A DNA stretch of 63,223 bases from positions 1 to 63,223 of the forward strand of contig CAMKRZ010000017.1 in the NCBI GenBank assembly GCA_946415315.1. Direction: 5' to 3'. Each line of letters begins with the position of its first letter. The first letter of the stretch is position 1. The notes under the pieces were generated by a model that was not told where the DNA came from, searched no databases, and saw only the letters and a program-made list of their open reading frames with translations. Shown piece by piece: positions 8,571 through 17,952 of this stretch. The stretch comes from an uncultured Lachnoclostridium sp. (GTDB lineage: Bacteria; Bacillota; Clostridia; Lachnospirales; Lachnospiraceae). The position numbers and the translations under genes are program-made.

Positions 8571-9113
8571 ATGGATAACGGCGAAAGTAGCTACCGCCGT
8601 TTTCTGTCCGGAGACTGGGACGGACTTAAGGAAATCATCGATGATTACTATGACGGCCTTGTACTCTATCTCCGTCGATACCTTGGAAATGATCAGGACG
8701 CGGAGGACATGGCAGAGGAGACAATCCTCACGCTGACGACAAAACGGCCTGCATACAGAAAAAAGTCTTCGTTTAAAACGTGGCTGTACGCGATCGGACG
8801 AAACAACGCATTGTATTATCTGCGGAAGAACAACCGGGAGATGCCGATTCCGACAGAGGACCTGGCAGAGTATCCGAACGGAAGCAATGTTCTGGAAGAG
8901 TATGTCAGGGACGAGGAGAAAAGTCTGGTGCGCGGCGCCATGTAGCGGTTGCCGGAGGAGTATCGCAGGGTTTTGTGGCTGAAGTTTTTTGACAACATGA
9001 GTGCAAAGGAAATTGCGCTCGCGATGAACCGGACGAACCACAGTGTGAACGGTTTGCTGAAGAGAGCCAAGTCGGCCTTAAAGACGGAATTGGCGAAGGA
9101 GGGATATACATGA
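8571..9113 (+). pseudogene. ECF-type sigma factor gene interrupted by an in-frame amber codon
   Basis: The ATG at 8571 has AAAGGGGG 8 bases upstream. Region 2 is intact (IIDDYYDGLVLYLRRYLG, DAEDMAEETIL, SFKTWLYAIGRNNALYYLRK). At 8943-8945 a TAG stops the frame after GAM. The same frame then continues without a break as RLPEEYRRVLWLKFFDN and MSAKEIALAMNRTNHSVNGL, a clear region 4 helix-turn-helix. It ends with the TGA at 9111-9113, overlapping the next start as ATGA. A C-to-T change in CAG (Gln, common at this place) would explain it. Either the sigma factor is dead, the stop is suppressed, or it is an assembly error. Without read-through only about 124 residues lacking region 4 are made. Confidence 0.85.
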
Positions 9114-10111
9114 GAGATCATGGGGAAGTCTTCGAGAGGATTAAGTCGAAGACACAGCAGTATGAACTGGATAAAAGAAAGAGAAACAACCGTCTGCAGA
9201 TTGTCATTGCAGCGGTCGCATTTGCAGCGCTGATCGGGGTTTCGATCACCGCGTATCACAAACTGGGTAAGGGAACGTCAACGACTCCGGCAGGCAACAG
9301 CACGCCGACAGAGGTCGATGCAACGTCGACACCGACGGAAAAGTTGAACCCGACCGAGCCGATTGCATCACCGACACCGATCGACAGGAAGGGCCGGACA
9401 GTTACGATCCCCGCAAAATCACCGGATGGTGAGAGGTACGATGTTCCGAGTCCGGGACAGGTCGTAATCGGTAGTGAATCGCTGAATGAGGCACTGAAAC
9501 TCGTTTCGGATGACGATTATCTGACGATCCGGATTGTCTTTGCACTCAGGAACGAAGAGAAACTGAATGGGTTTAGTCGAAATTATGACATCGAAGAATA
9601 CAAGAAGGATCCCCTGTATGTGCAGTATCAGGAGGATCTTGAAAAATGGGTGAAGGAAAAGAGCCAAGGAGACGGGGAATCCAACCTGATTTCAACTGAA
9701 CCGTTTACGCAGGAGTGGAAGGCTGCCCATACAGAGGAAGAATTGCAGCATCTGAACGAAGTGTTCGATAAAATTGCCCGAGCGAACGAGGATTTCAAGG
9801 AGTATCTGGTGCCGTATGACAACGCTGAAATCGAGAGACTCCGGTCTACGGGTGTGAATATTATCAATACGCCTTACGGTGACATTGCGTTGATGACCAA
9901 ATCGCAGATCAGGGAATTCCAGGCGTCTGAAGAGTACAGCTATGTATTTATGTGGGCGCAGGTGGATCTGAACGGCACATCGGGCTTTACCGGCGTTGAG
10001 ATTCCGGAGGATGAACCCGGAGTGTGGAACGTCAGGGCAGTCGGCGAGTATGACGGACGCTGGGTGTATGATCTTCGCGGAAATCCGGAGCCTGTTCCGG
10101 ATGCCGGTTAA
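9110..10111 (+). CDS. membrane partner of the ECF sigma factor, TPT-linker exported domain
   Basis: 333 residues, start overlapping the sigma stop (ATGA), which implies coupled translation. The N-terminal 28 residues are charged and would lie in the cytoplasm; residues about 29-49 form one membrane helix. A Thr/Pro-rich linker (about 55-90) leads to an exported domain with many acidic residues. Order and topology fit an anti-sigma or sensor protein, but I see no zinc-binding HxxxCxxC anti-sigma motif in the short cytoplasmic tail. Assignment is from context. Confidence 0.6.
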   Translation: MRDHGEVFERIKSKTQQYELDKRKRNNRLQIVIAAVAFAALIGVSITAYHKLGKGTSTTPAGNSTPTEVDATSTPTEKLNPTEPIASPTPIDRKGRTVTIPAKSPDGERYDVPSPGQVVIGSESLNEALKLVSDDDYLTIRIVFALRNEEKLNGFSRNYDIEEYKKDPLYVQYQEDLEKWVKEKSQGDGESNLISTEPFTQEWKAAHTEEELQHLNEVFDKIARANEDFKEYLVPYDNAEIERLRSTGVNIINTPYGDIALMTKSQIREFQASEEYSYVFMWAQVDLNGTSGFTGVEIPEDEPGVWNVRAVGEYDGRWVYDLRGNPEPVPDAG

Positions 10112-10121
10112 TGAAAAAAGA

Positions 10122-10187
10122 TGCGGCTGAAGAGCCGCAGGATTTACATTTGACAGCAGGGGGTGCCTTCGGACGCCCCCTGCTTTT
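10122..10187. terminator. terminators between convergent genes
   Basis: A small hairpin TGCGGCT/AGCCGCA (10122-10139) is followed by a strong GC-rich hairpin GCAGGGGG.../...CCCCCTGC (10156-10183) with TTTT. The genes on both sides converge here, so the hairpins may serve both strands. Confidence 0.7.
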
Positions 10188-10195
10188 CACGTGGT

Positions 10196-10684
10196 TTACG
10201 ATGTTGCGCGCCTGAGCGATGCCGCACCGGTTACAACGGCGATCAGCAGAAGCAGGATGCCCGCTGCTCCGTAGGCGAGGGACCAGTTGCTGTCTGTTCC
10301 GTAGATCTGAATGACGCCGGTGAAGAGAGAGCCGACGGTCAGGACAGCTATGCCGTCACGCCAGAATTTCCGGGCGGTTTCGCAGATAACCGGAGGGTGC
10401 TCGGAGCATGCCAGAAGAAGAGCCGGCGCGGCGCCGAGAGCCAGCGGTACGGCAAATGCGTAAATCATGTAATAGGAGTAAACACCGAAGCTGAAGTGCT
10501 CATAGATCGCGCCGAACAGGGCAAGGCCGAGTGCAATCAGCACATATTTCCCGGCGGTCGATGCGTAACTGATCCTGTTGCGGGTGGGATCGGTCCCGGT
10601 GCAGGGGTTCGTTCCGCGTTCGGGGACAGTCCCAATTCCGGAGTTCTCTCTGATCTCATTCATCTCTGTAACCGATGCAGACAA
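10196..10684 (-). CDS. small polytopic membrane protein, unknown
   Basis: 162 residues with a polar N-terminus of about 40 residues, then four hydrophobic segments (YVLIALGLALFGAIY, YYMIYAFAVPLALGAAPALLL, IAVLTVGSLFTGVIQIY, LAYGAAGILLLLIAVVTG). The start overlaps the end of the upstream minus-strand gene; an internal ATG at 10663 is an equally good start. It is the second gene of a two-gene minus-strand operon. I do not recognise the family. Confidence 0.6.
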   Translation of the reverse strand: MSASVTEMNEIRENSGIGTVPERGTNPCTGTDPTRNRISYASTAGKYVLIALGLALFGAIYEHFSFGVYSYYMIYAFAVPLALGAAPALLLACSEHPPVICETARKFWRDGIAVLTVGSLFTGVIQIYGTDSNWSLAYGAAGILLLLIAVVTGAASLRRATS

Positions 10685-11627
10685 TGTCGCTCACGCTCCT
10701 TTCGCTTGTGTTCCAACCGTTGGTTGTCGGATTGTTGATGACTTCCCCGAGAAAAACCATTGTGGACGAACCGCCGCCGTCCAGGTTGTAAGCGGTCACG
10801 GCGCCGAGACCCTGCAGAAATTCTGCGAGTTCATACAGCGTGAGACCGTCATTGTCGCCGGTGCGGCCGTCGCTGACGACGAACAGATAATGGTTCTCGC
10901 CGACCTGCGCGATTGCCGTGCGGGGGTTCGAGGCCATCGCACGGCCGACCTCCTGCCGGGCCGAGACGGTAATCTCCCCGTCTTCGAGCAGGCCGGGACC
11001 GAAGGACCATACCTGCGTGACACCGTCGTTCAGCAGATCCTGTGCGGAGATATCGGCCTCATTGAACACCGAAAGGCTGCCGTCCCCGTACATCGCGAGA
11101 GCTTCATTTTTCGAGGAAGACTTTCGATACGGAACGCCGTTCCGGATTACGTAGCCGTTGTTCCGCGCTCCGTAGAAATCGCCGTTGATCGCAAGGATCG
11201 CATCGACGCGCTCCGCAGTCGTCGAGGTCGCTTCCTTTATGTTCCTTCCGTATTTTCCTTTGGCAAATGCCGAGTAGAGGTAATCCGGGGAGGAGACCGT
11301 TACGTCCGCGACATACACGTTGGTGTTGCACACGCGGTACTCGGTGATCACCACCGAAATATTGTTGTCACGGTAGGAATTGTCGGTGATGACAGGCTCC
11401 GACAGGCCGGTATCCTCAGGCTTGTCATCCGGGTTCTCAGTCTGACCGGAGGGGTTGTCGTCGGAGCAGAACGGTGTTTTTGTAACCGTCACCGCAGAGG
11501 TCGGAGTCACAACGGCATCGCCGTATTCATGCGGGATCACGAATACGTCCAAAAGGGCGTATCCGGTGAAAAGCGTCAGCAGGATTGCGACGATAATGCT
11601 GTGGTGTCTGTAAAACAGGGACTTCAT
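10656..11627 (-). CDS. membrane-anchored phosphodiester glycosidase (NAGPA/DUF2233-type)
   Basis: 323 residues. Residues about 9-30 form a signal anchor. The exported domain shows the family's signposts: AINGDFYG, then NPRTAIAQ...FVVSDGRTG and YNLDGGGSSTM, ending in SDIVCIGY. Proteins of this family remove N-acetylglucosamine or similar sugars linked by phosphodiester bonds, and bacterial members often act on envelope glycans or are sporulation or exopolysaccharide proteins. The start is preceded by GGAGGAACACC on the minus strand. Family assignment is strong; substrate is unknown. Confidence 0.8.
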   Translation of the reverse strand: MKSLFYRHHSIIVAILLTLFTGYALLDVFVIPHEYGDAVVTPTSAVTVTKTPFCSDDNPSGQTENPDDKPEDTGLSEPVITDNSYRDNNISVVITEYRVCNTNVYVADVTVSSPDYLYSAFAKGKYGRNIKEATSTTAERVDAILAINGDFYGARNNGYVIRNGVPYRKSSSKNEALAMYGDGSLSVFNEADISAQDLLNDGVTQVWSFGPGLLEDGEITVSARQEVGRAMASNPRTAIAQVGENHYLFVVSDGRTGDNDGLTLYELAEFLQGLGAVTAYNLDGGGSSTMVFLGEVINNPTTNGWNTSERSVSDIVCIGYRDE

Positions 11628-11824
11628 GGTGTTCCTCCGGGTCCATCATTTTCTGAAGCCATATCAACACATTTTTCGGAAAATGGCAATGCGGTTCACA
11701 CTTTCTTCCCAAAGATTCCTACTGCATTTCACAATTCCCGGTAACCTGATACGAGACCACCGAAGGAAAACTGCATGTAAGGAAAACGTAACAAGTTTGT
11801 ATCAAAAACGTAATGGAAGTGAAC

Positions 11825-11852
11825 TTGATTCGTAACATCTTTTTGGTATGAT
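11825..11852 (+). promoter_or_regulatory. sigma-A-type promoter of the large lipoprotein gene
   Basis: TTGATT (11825-11830) and TATGAT (11847-11852) are separated by 16 bases, about 35 bases before the ATG. The rest of 11628-11824 shows no gene. Confidence 0.6.
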
Positions 11853-11886
11853 AGCCTCAGAAACCGGATCGGAAGGAGATACGACA

Positions 11887-14800
11887 ATGAAATCGGGTAT
11901 GATCAGACGGAAAATGATGTGCGGCCTTATGGTAGCAATGATGGTTCTTACATGTGCCTGCGGTAAGGGGGGCAATGAGAATGCCGACGTGACGCCTACG
12001 TGGGAGGCGACACAGGCAGTGACACAGGAGGTGACGCAGGTTCCTTCGCCTACGGAGGCAGCGCCTTCCGCGACGCCGACGGAGGAAGTACCGTCCGCGA
12101 CACCTACGGTGACGGAAGCGGCGGCAACGCCCACCGTTACGGTGCCGGCGGAGCAACTTGAGTATCCGTCGGAGGCGGTTCTCACTCCCATGGCGGTGAA
12201 CAACACGCTTCTGAATCCGGATCACGAGACGTACGAAGTTCTGAAGGAGGAGCAGCTTCAGGGAGCTGTGAGGGGAACGCTCTCGAACCTGTTGATCCGT
12301 TACACCGATGCTGCCGGCGAATTTGCAATGTTCGATTCCATGGCTTACACAGAGCGGTTGCAGGAGAGCTGCAAGAGCCGTTCGGAAGAGCTGTACAAGG
12401 AGCTTTCCGCAAAGTACACGGGCAAGACGGTTGTCGTTGAGAAGCTTCTGGAGTCGATCCCGATCGGAACAAACCAGTGGGATAACGAAGTCCGTATCGA
12501 TGTCTATGAGCACGCGGTGCTCGGAGCTGCGGGGATGAGCGACGGCGCTGCTACGAAGGACAGCGCGACGCCGGTGGTGTTCCGGTATCAGACGGATTTC
12601 GTGTTCATTGAAACAGAAGAGGAAATCTTCCGCGGTGTTTTGACCGAGGATCAGAAGGCGGTCAACAAGGCAGCGGAAAATGCTGAGGTCACGGTGGATT
12701 TTGCTGTCTGCTATGCCAAAAAGTATCTGTCGGGGAATGTTCCGATGGATGCATACACGATGAAGCAGGCCTATACGGAGGCGGTCCTGAACTCCGTGAC
12801 GGCGATCGAGGGAGGAAAATCCGATGGTCTCGTTGCTCATGAGCGGAGCAACACCGCGAGGGCGTTCCTTCTTCCGTCCGGCAAGACAGCGTTGGTTTTT
12901 GAGAAGACCGCTCTTAAGTATGTTGATCTGGAACTGATTCAGGATGTTGCGGTTTACGGCGAAGACGGCAAGCAGTTATTTTCCGGAGACAATGCGAAAA
13001 TGCCCGATCTGGAAGCTAAGATTGCGGTCCTTCGGGAGTGCTTCCGCGTAATGGTGGAAGGCGGGGCGGACTATCCGATCCCCGATTTCCGGGCTAAGCT
13101 TATTAACAGCGATGAGTATGAAGAGACAATGGATCTGGGCAACGGCCTGACACTTGTTATCGGTATGAATTCGCGGAGTTATGCGGACACTGTCCGGGAA
13201 ACCCTGAGATGGAGCGCTGAGGGTACAGCAGAAGATGTCGAACTCTATGAAACGATGATCCCGGAGGTCGAAACTTTCTATGACGCCGACGATAACCCGC
13301 TGCTGGTGATGAAACCTTATTGGGCATCCGCATGGCAGTTTATGTGGGGCCGTGAATCGCAGCTTGCGATCCTGCACGTGACGCAGAAAACTCCGGAGGG
13401 CAGTACGGTTAAGGAGTTCCTGAGCGATCGTTACGCTGAGGCTCATCGGGATCAGTATGAGAAAAATGCAGCTGCATACGAGAAGGAGCTTCGCGCAGCA
13501 TTCAAGGGCAAGCTCATTGCCCGCGAGAAGGTGCTTGAGACAATTTCCTTCGGGGACTACGGTCAGATCCTTGTGACGGAACATGCGGCGATCGGCTATG
13601 CGCCGACGTCGGACGGGAACACTCTGTTTGCGTACAACGTCATTTTCCGCTGGGAGGACGCAACCAATTCCGAACAGGACAAGCAGGGCTTTTTGTTCAA
13701 GGTCGGCAAGGTGAGCAACGAGGGAGACAGCTACGACAGCAAAGTGCATGTAAAGTACGAGCAGCACATTGAGTTTGTGACGTCCGTTCTCTGGGGCGAT
13801 TCGTTGACAAAGGTTGTGTGCGAGAGCGATTATACCGATCCCGGAATGTATTCATACAATGATGAAGCATACTATGATATTGCGTGGTTTGATGAGAACG
13901 GTGCTCCGGTTCTCCGGATGGATGACTCCTGGGGTGAGTCGACAGACTATTTTAGCATTCCGGGTGAGAACAGGATCAAGGGAGATGACGGCAAGGTTTA
14001 CTACTCTCTGAACGATGATATTCTGTTCGGTTATCATCTCTCCGACCTGGCGGCGGCAATTGGCCGTGCCCTTACGGAAAATGATCCGGAACACCTTGAG
14101 TACGCAGGTATTCCGAAGGGAAGTCTTTCTGTTGAGCACTACGAGGATGAGCTGAATTCTTATGATCGCATCGTTTTCCGGGATACGGTTTCTCTGAATG
14201 CGGACACGAAGCTCGTGTTCGCAGCGGAGGGCGAGAGCATGTGTTACTATACGATCAAGATGTTATACAAGGAGAAGGAAATCGGGGTAACGGAATACAG
14301 GATGTATATTGATGAAGTCCGTCCTGCGGTTAAGGACAGCTACAGCCTTTCGGTACCGGAGTCCATCAATATTACCCTTACGGAAGAGCAGTGCATGCAG
14401 CGCTGCCTGCAGGAGGCGGAGAACGGCACATATGCATATGTTGAGGAGGAACTTCGTCCGGCCGGCAAGACCGTGGACTTCCGGTTTGTTGAGGAGGATG
14501 CGCCTCTGGATCTTACCTTTGCCGACAAGTACGATTACCGTCGCAGTTATCTCGATGCACAGCGCAATTACCGCAAGTCGGAATATTATGTGCGCAATGG
14601 GGACGGCACGTATCGCCAGGTTGCTCTGATCGCGAATAATCAGTACGGTGTTTTGACCGCGCGTGAAAACGGCATTGAGTACACGATGGATGTGAAAGAG
14701 TACGATGCGGACGGAAACTGTGTGTTCCATCGCGATGAATACACGATCTCCGGAGAGAGCTATGACAAAGAAGGAAGGCTGCTTACGAAGGTGAAATACG

Positions 14801-15618
14801 CTTTGGACGGAACACCTGTTGAAGTTGCGCAGTACTCCTATGATAAGAACGGCAATCTTTCGCTTGTGCTGTCCGGTCACTGCAAGGACGGTGAGATTCG
14901 TGACTTGTGCAGTGAGGAGTATGCTTACACTGTGAACAAGGATGGGCTTCTCACGGGAGTCACGATCACCCGCAGGGGAGCCTGGGAGGGAATCGCAAAC
15001 GAAGCCTATGCATTGATCTATAATGCTGACGGAACCGTTCTCTGTGTGGAGCAGAACTTCGGTGTCTGCAGCGGGATCGCACAGATTTCCCTGATAGACA
15101 AGACCAATGAGGACCTGATCCACGGCAAAAACATCACGTCGGATCATTTTCCGGCAATCGGACCGGTTGTCAAGAGCGGCGTGTTGAAGATGAAGGACGG
15201 CGAGGAGCCGGAATGGACCGAAACAAAGGCTACAGGAGAATATCAGGGCAACCTCCCGACAGATGAAAAGACCTTTTTCACGATCGCTTCCACCAACCTC
15301 ATGACTGAGCGGACTTACGCATACGACGGTGAGGGCCGGGTTACGCAGATGACCGGTTACGAAAAATATTATTCCTTTGCGGAAAACTGTAGCTGGAAGA
15401 AAACGTTCCGGTATGATGAGAGCGGTAAGCTTGTCGGGATGACGAATGAGTTCGAATATTCCGATAAGGATTGGAGCACCGGATTTTCGAAATGGATCAA
15501 TGCAACGGAAACGCATGCATTTTCCTATGACAATGACGGCTGCCTCGAGATCGAGGAGACGACGGTGAATGCGGGATCTTCGGTTTACACTGCAGTCCGC
15601 AGACTTGTGGCGAAGTAA
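11887..15618 (+). CDS. giant surface lipoprotein with YD-like repeats
   Basis: 1243 residues from the ATG at 11887, preceded by GAAGGAGATACGACA; in-frame codons upstream lack a ribosome binding site. A basic, hydrophobic signal ends in a lipobox-like TCAC-GK (Cys25). A linker rich in T, P, E and A (about 30-85) follows. The body is acidic, without a domain I can name. The last third has YD-type repeats (YDADGNCVF, YDKEGRLLTKV, YDKNGNLSLVL, YDGEGRVTQM, YDESGKLVGM, YDNDGCLEIE). No wall-anchoring LPxTG or catalytic motif is visible. Probably a membrane-tethered surface protein; ligand unknown. Confidence 0.7.
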   Translation: MKSGMIRRKMMCGLMVAMMVLTCACGKGGNENADVTPTWEATQAVTQEVTQVPSPTEAAPSATPTEEVPSATPTVTEAAATPTVTVPAEQLEYPSEAVLTPMAVNNTLLNPDHETYEVLKEEQLQGAVRGTLSNLLIRYTDAAGEFAMFDSMAYTERLQESCKSRSEELYKELSAKYTGKTVVVEKLLESIPIGTNQWDNEVRIDVYEHAVLGAAGMSDGAATKDSATPVVFRYQTDFVFIETEEEIFRGVLTEDQKAVNKAAENAEVTVDFAVCYAKKYLSGNVPMDAYTMKQAYTEAVLNSVTAIEGGKSDGLVAHERSNTARAFLLPSGKTALVFEKTALKYVDLELIQDVAVYGEDGKQLFSGDNAKMPDLEAKIAVLRECFRVMVEGGADYPIPDFRAKLINSDEYEETMDLGNGLTLVIGMNSRSYADTVRETLRWSAEGTAEDVELYETMIPEVETFYDADDNPLLVMKPYWASAWQFMWGRESQLAILHVTQKTPEGSTVKEFLSDRYAEAHRDQYEKNAAAYEKELRAAFKGKLIAREKVLETISFGDYGQILVTEHAAIGYAPTSDGNTLFAYNVIFRWEDATNSEQDKQGFLFKVGKVSNEGDSYDSKVHVKYEQHIEFVTSVLWGDSLTKVVCESDYTDPGMYSYNDEAYYDIAWFDENGAPVLRMDDSWGESTDYFSIPGENRIKGDDGKVYYSLNDDILFGYHLSDLAAAIGRALTENDPEHLEYAGIPKGSLSVEHYEDELNSYDRIVFRDTVSLNADTKLVFAAEGESMCYYTIKMLYKEKEIGVTEYRMYIDEVRPAVKDSYSLSVPESINITLTEEQCMQRCLQEAENGTYAYVEEELRPAGKTVDFRFVEEDAPLDLTFADKYDYRRSYLDAQRNYRKSEYYVRNGDGTYRQVALIANNQYGVLTARENGIEYTMDVKEYDADGNCVFHRDEYTISGESYDKEGRLLTKVKYALDGTPVEVAQYSYDKNGNLSLVLSGHCKDGEIRDLCSEEYAYTVNKDGLLTGVTITRRGAWEGIANEAYALIYNADGTVLCVEQNFGVCSGIAQISLIDKTNEDLIHGKNITSDHFPAIGPVVKSGVLKMKDGEEPEWTETKATGEYQGNLPTDEKTFFTIASTNLMTERTYAYDGEGRVTQMTGYEKYYSFAENCSWKKTFRYDESGKLVGMTNEFEYSDKDWSTGFSKWINATETHAFSYDNDGCLEIEETTVNAGSSVYTAVRRLVAK

Positions 15619-15662
15619 GGTAATCAGCGGAGAAGCTGCAGCAGTGTGTGGCAAGGAAAGCG

Positions 15663-15724
15663 TTGAAAATGCTGTAAAATGATGCTACAATAATTACACG
15701 GCGGCGCCGTCTGCGGACGGCGCC
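15663..15724 (+). promoter_or_regulatory. promoter plus leader hairpin of the GH43 gene
   Basis: TTGAAA (15663-15668) and TACAAT (15686-15691) are 17 bases apart. Right after the expected start of transcription lies a perfect hairpin GGCGCCGT/ACGGCGCC (15703-15724), followed by ATTTC rather than a clean T-run. It may stabilise the 5' end or attenuate. Confidence 0.55.
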
Positions 15725-15751
15725 GATTTCTGTACACAGGAGAGGAAGATC

Positions 15752-17188
15752 ATGAAAGAATTCATCAAAGGCGCCAACCCGTATATGCCGCTCTGGGAGC
15801 ATGTTCCGGACGGGGAGCCCAGGGTGTTTGAGCATAACGGAGAGAAGCGTGTTTACGTCTACGGCTCGCACGATATCGAGCGCGAGCAGTACTGCGGACG
15901 CAACTACGTGGTGTGGTCGGCGCCGGTCACGGATCTGACGGACTGGACGTATCACGGCGTCTCCTACGAGGCGATGTACGAGGATTCGATCCTCTATGCG
16001 CCCGACGTTGTGAAGAAGGGGGATACCTATTACCTTTACGCGGCTGAGCGCAAGGGCAGCCTTGTCGTCGTTGCCTCCGCTAAGACCCCGTGGGGTCCGT
16101 TTGAGAACCCGGTGCCGACGAAACTCGGCTTTGATCCGGGCGTGCTGGTCGATGACGACGGCAAAGTGTACGCCTACTGGGGCGGCTGCGCGGCGCCTTG
16201 CTATATCGCGGAGCTCGAGGATGACATGGCGACGATCAAGGAGGACACGCTCGTGTCCAATCCGCTCGGCCATTCGACGTGCCCGTGGGACCCGCGCGAT
16301 GACGGACATATCTCGCTGATCGACGCATTTTTCGAGGCCTCGAGCCCCCGAAAGGTGCTCGGCAAGTACGTTTACCTCTACTCGAAGCGCTACGAGATCC
16401 CGCTTCCGCAGTACGGGATCCATGAGCCGTGCAACGGTTTTCTGTCGTACCGTATCAGCGATACGCCGTTCGGACCGTTCCACGACGGCGGTGACATCAG
16501 CTTAAACGGCGGCGAGATCCTCACGGACAGCGAGGGACACGGCACGATGACGTATCGCTGGGGCAACAACCACGGCTCCATCATGGAGGTGAACGGCCAC
16601 TGGTACATTTTCTACCATCGCCAGACCGGCGTGAACGAGTACTCGCGGCAGGCGATGATCGAGCCCGTGGACGTGGCACTCGGCGGCGACGGCAGGCTTT
16701 ATATCGGCGACGTCAGGTACCTTGACGGGGAGCCGATTTCCTCACAGCCCGTGGAAATGACATCGCAGGGCGCGCACATCAACGGTCTCGACGCATATAA
16801 ATGGATCTCGGCCGGCTATGCCTGCCACATTTACGGCGGACATACTGACGCTTACATCCGCCCGGGGTATGAGCAGCGGGATGACATCTCGACGCCGGTT
16901 GTCAACATCTCCGGCGGCACGACGGTAGGTTTCCGGTATCTGCAGTTCGGTGCCAATACCGCGAAGAGCGTGACCGTGGTGCTCGGGGAGGCGAAGGCTG
17001 TCAGGGTTAACGTCCGCATGGATTCCTACCGCGGACGCGTGATCGCGAGCCTTGATCTTTCGGGCGATGAGGCGGAGAAGACGGTGCCGCTGACGGCGGG
17101 CGTGATCGGAAAGCACGCCGTGTACTTCGAGTTCGTGTCGGAAAATGAGGCGGAGACGTACAGCTTCGACCGGTTTACATTTGACTGA
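15752..17188 (+). CDS. glycoside hydrolase family 43-type enzyme with C-terminal beta-sandwich domain
   Basis: 478 residues. The N-terminal five-bladed propeller is recognisable: VYVYGSHD in the first blade, YAPDVVKKGDTYYLYAA in the second, FDPGVLVDDDGKVYAYWG in the third, then FFEASSPRK...YVYLYS (the Glu is the likely acid) and NNHGSIMEVNGHWYIFYHR. From about residue 355 a beta-sandwich resembling a carbohydrate-binding module follows. GH43 enzymes release arabinose or xylose from plant polymers. There is no signal peptide, so it should act in the cytoplasm on imported oligosaccharides. AGGAGAGGAAG precedes the ATG. It stands alone with its own promoter. Confidence 0.85.
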   Translation: MKEFIKGANPYMPLWEHVPDGEPRVFEHNGEKRVYVYGSHDIEREQYCGRNYVVWSAPVTDLTDWTYHGVSYEAMYEDSILYAPDVVKKGDTYYLYAAERKGSLVVVASAKTPWGPFENPVPTKLGFDPGVLVDDDGKVYAYWGGCAAPCYIAELEDDMATIKEDTLVSNPLGHSTCPWDPRDDGHISLIDAFFEASSPRKVLGKYVYLYSKRYEIPLPQYGIHEPCNGFLSYRISDTPFGPFHDGGDISLNGGEILTDSEGHGTMTYRWGNNHGSIMEVNGHWYIFYHRQTGVNEYSRQAMIEPVDVALGGDGRLYIGDVRYLDGEPISSQPVEMTSQGAHINGLDAYKWISAGYACHIYGGHTDAYIRPGYEQRDDISTPVVNISGGTTVGFRYLQFGANTAKSVTVVLGEAKAVRVNVRMDSYRGRVIASLDLSGDEAEKTVPLTAGVIGKHAVYFEFVSENEAETYSFDRFTFD

Positions 17189-17224
17189 GGGACAGAGAAG
17201 TAAAGAAAACTTGTGAACAGTGAG

Positions 17225-17307
17225 ACGAGGCGCTTTTCGGGGAGTGTGTCCCCTGAAGGGCGCTTTTTCCTTTCCGGGGCTGATTTTCCCTGATGAGCGC
17301 CCCGGAA
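17225..17307. terminator. hairpins after the GH43 gene
   Basis: A stem CGGGGA/TCCCCTG (about 17238-17255) is followed by GGGCGCTTTTTCC. A second perfect stem TTCCGGGGC (17272-17280) with GCCCCGGAA (17299-17307) follows and is then A-rich. Together they separate the GH43 gene from the injection-system locus. Confidence 0.55.
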
Positions 17308-17328
17308 AATGTAGAAAATAAGCTGTGA

Positions 17329-17454
17329 ATTCGCAAACACAGAAAAGAACAAATGCGAATAAAAAATCACAAAAGAATAGGTCGTTTTTTAGGTACAGCC
17401 CTTGCGTTTTGAATGATTATGTGACATAATAACTTTATTGCTATTTGCATAATA
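17329..17454 (+). promoter_or_regulatory. candidate promoter region of the injection-system locus
   Basis: This AT-rich stretch has a 7-bp inverted repeat ATTCGCA (17329-17335) and TGCGAAT (17354-17360). A TTGCGT (17402-17407) lies 17 bases from CATAAT (17425-17430). A second CATAAT lies at 17448-17453. It is the only long non-coding gap before the first tail gene, so the main promoter should be here. The start of transcription cannot be fixed from sequence. Confidence 0.4.
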
Positions 17455-17570
17455 TTTTCCGAGGAATTAGCGAAAAAACAGTAATAATGCACGATAATGA
17501 TTCGGTTAATGGATGGGGGAAGGAAGATCCCAATCCAAGGAAAGTGTTGAGTACAAAGGAGAAAAGGTCA

Positions 17571-17939
17571 ATGTTTGAAACGGAATTTCGCTTTACATTA
17601 CCCAAGGGCTATCTGGACATGAACGGAAACCTCCATCGCGAAGGTGTAATGAGGCTTGCCAATGCGGGCGACGAGATCATTCCGCTGAAGGATCCGCGCG
17701 TACAGCAGAACCCGGGCTATCTTACAATCATTATTCTCTCCCGTGTCATCAAGAGCCTCGGGACTCTTCCGGCGGTCGACACCCGTGTTATTGAGGGACT
17801 TTTTACGATCGATCTCGCCTATCTTCAGGATCTGTATTCCAAGATCAACACCATGGATATTCCTGTCTACAAGTCGGTTTGCCCGCACTGCGGACAGAAG
17901 CTTGAGATTCCCGTAAATTTTCTGGAAGCCGGAGTATAG
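17571..17939 (+). CDS. tail assembly chaperone-like protein of the injection system
   Basis: 122 residues from the ATG at 17571, chosen because AAAGGAGA ends 8 bases upstream. The core (LPKGYLDMNGNLHREGVMRL, then DPRVQQNPGYLTIIILSRVI and IEGLFTIDLAYLQDLY) matches the phage tail assembly protein encoded near the tube genes of extracellular contractile injection systems. A C-terminal CPHC zinc-type motif follows. Just before its stop lies an A-AAT-TTT heptamer, and the next conserved frame has no start codon (see next entries). This layout mirrors the two-frame tail chaperones of tailed phages. Confidence 0.75.
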   Translation: MFETEFRFTLPKGYLDMNGNLHREGVMRLANAGDEIIPLKDPRVQQNPGYLTIIILSRVIKSLGTLPAVDTRVIEGLFTIDLAYLQDLYSKINTMDIPVYKSVCPHCGQKLEIPVNFLEAGV

Positions 17940-17952
17940 CAGCGTACCCGGC
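17915..17952 (+). promoter_or_regulatory. predicted -1 ribosomal frameshift site
   Basis: The heptamer A-AAT-TTT (17915-17921) is in the zero frame and fits the X-XXY-YYZ rule for tandem -1 slippage. Six bases later GCCGG (17928-17932) can pair with CCGGC (17948-17952), a usual place for a stimulatory stem. The zero-frame stop is at 17937-17939. The -1 frame is open from 17906 and has no ATG, GTG, TTG or CTG before the conserved motif of the next frame. Confidence 0.6.

Noticed and set aside
11527-11847. Further small genes between the glycosidase-type gene and the large lipoprotein
   Set aside because: Only short frames without ribosome binding sites; the region is better explained as back-to-back promoters.
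17445-17570. Longer N-terminus for the tail assembly chaperone
   Set aside because: In-frame codons exist but no ribosome binding site precedes them and homologous proteins as I recall them begin at the ATG at 17571.
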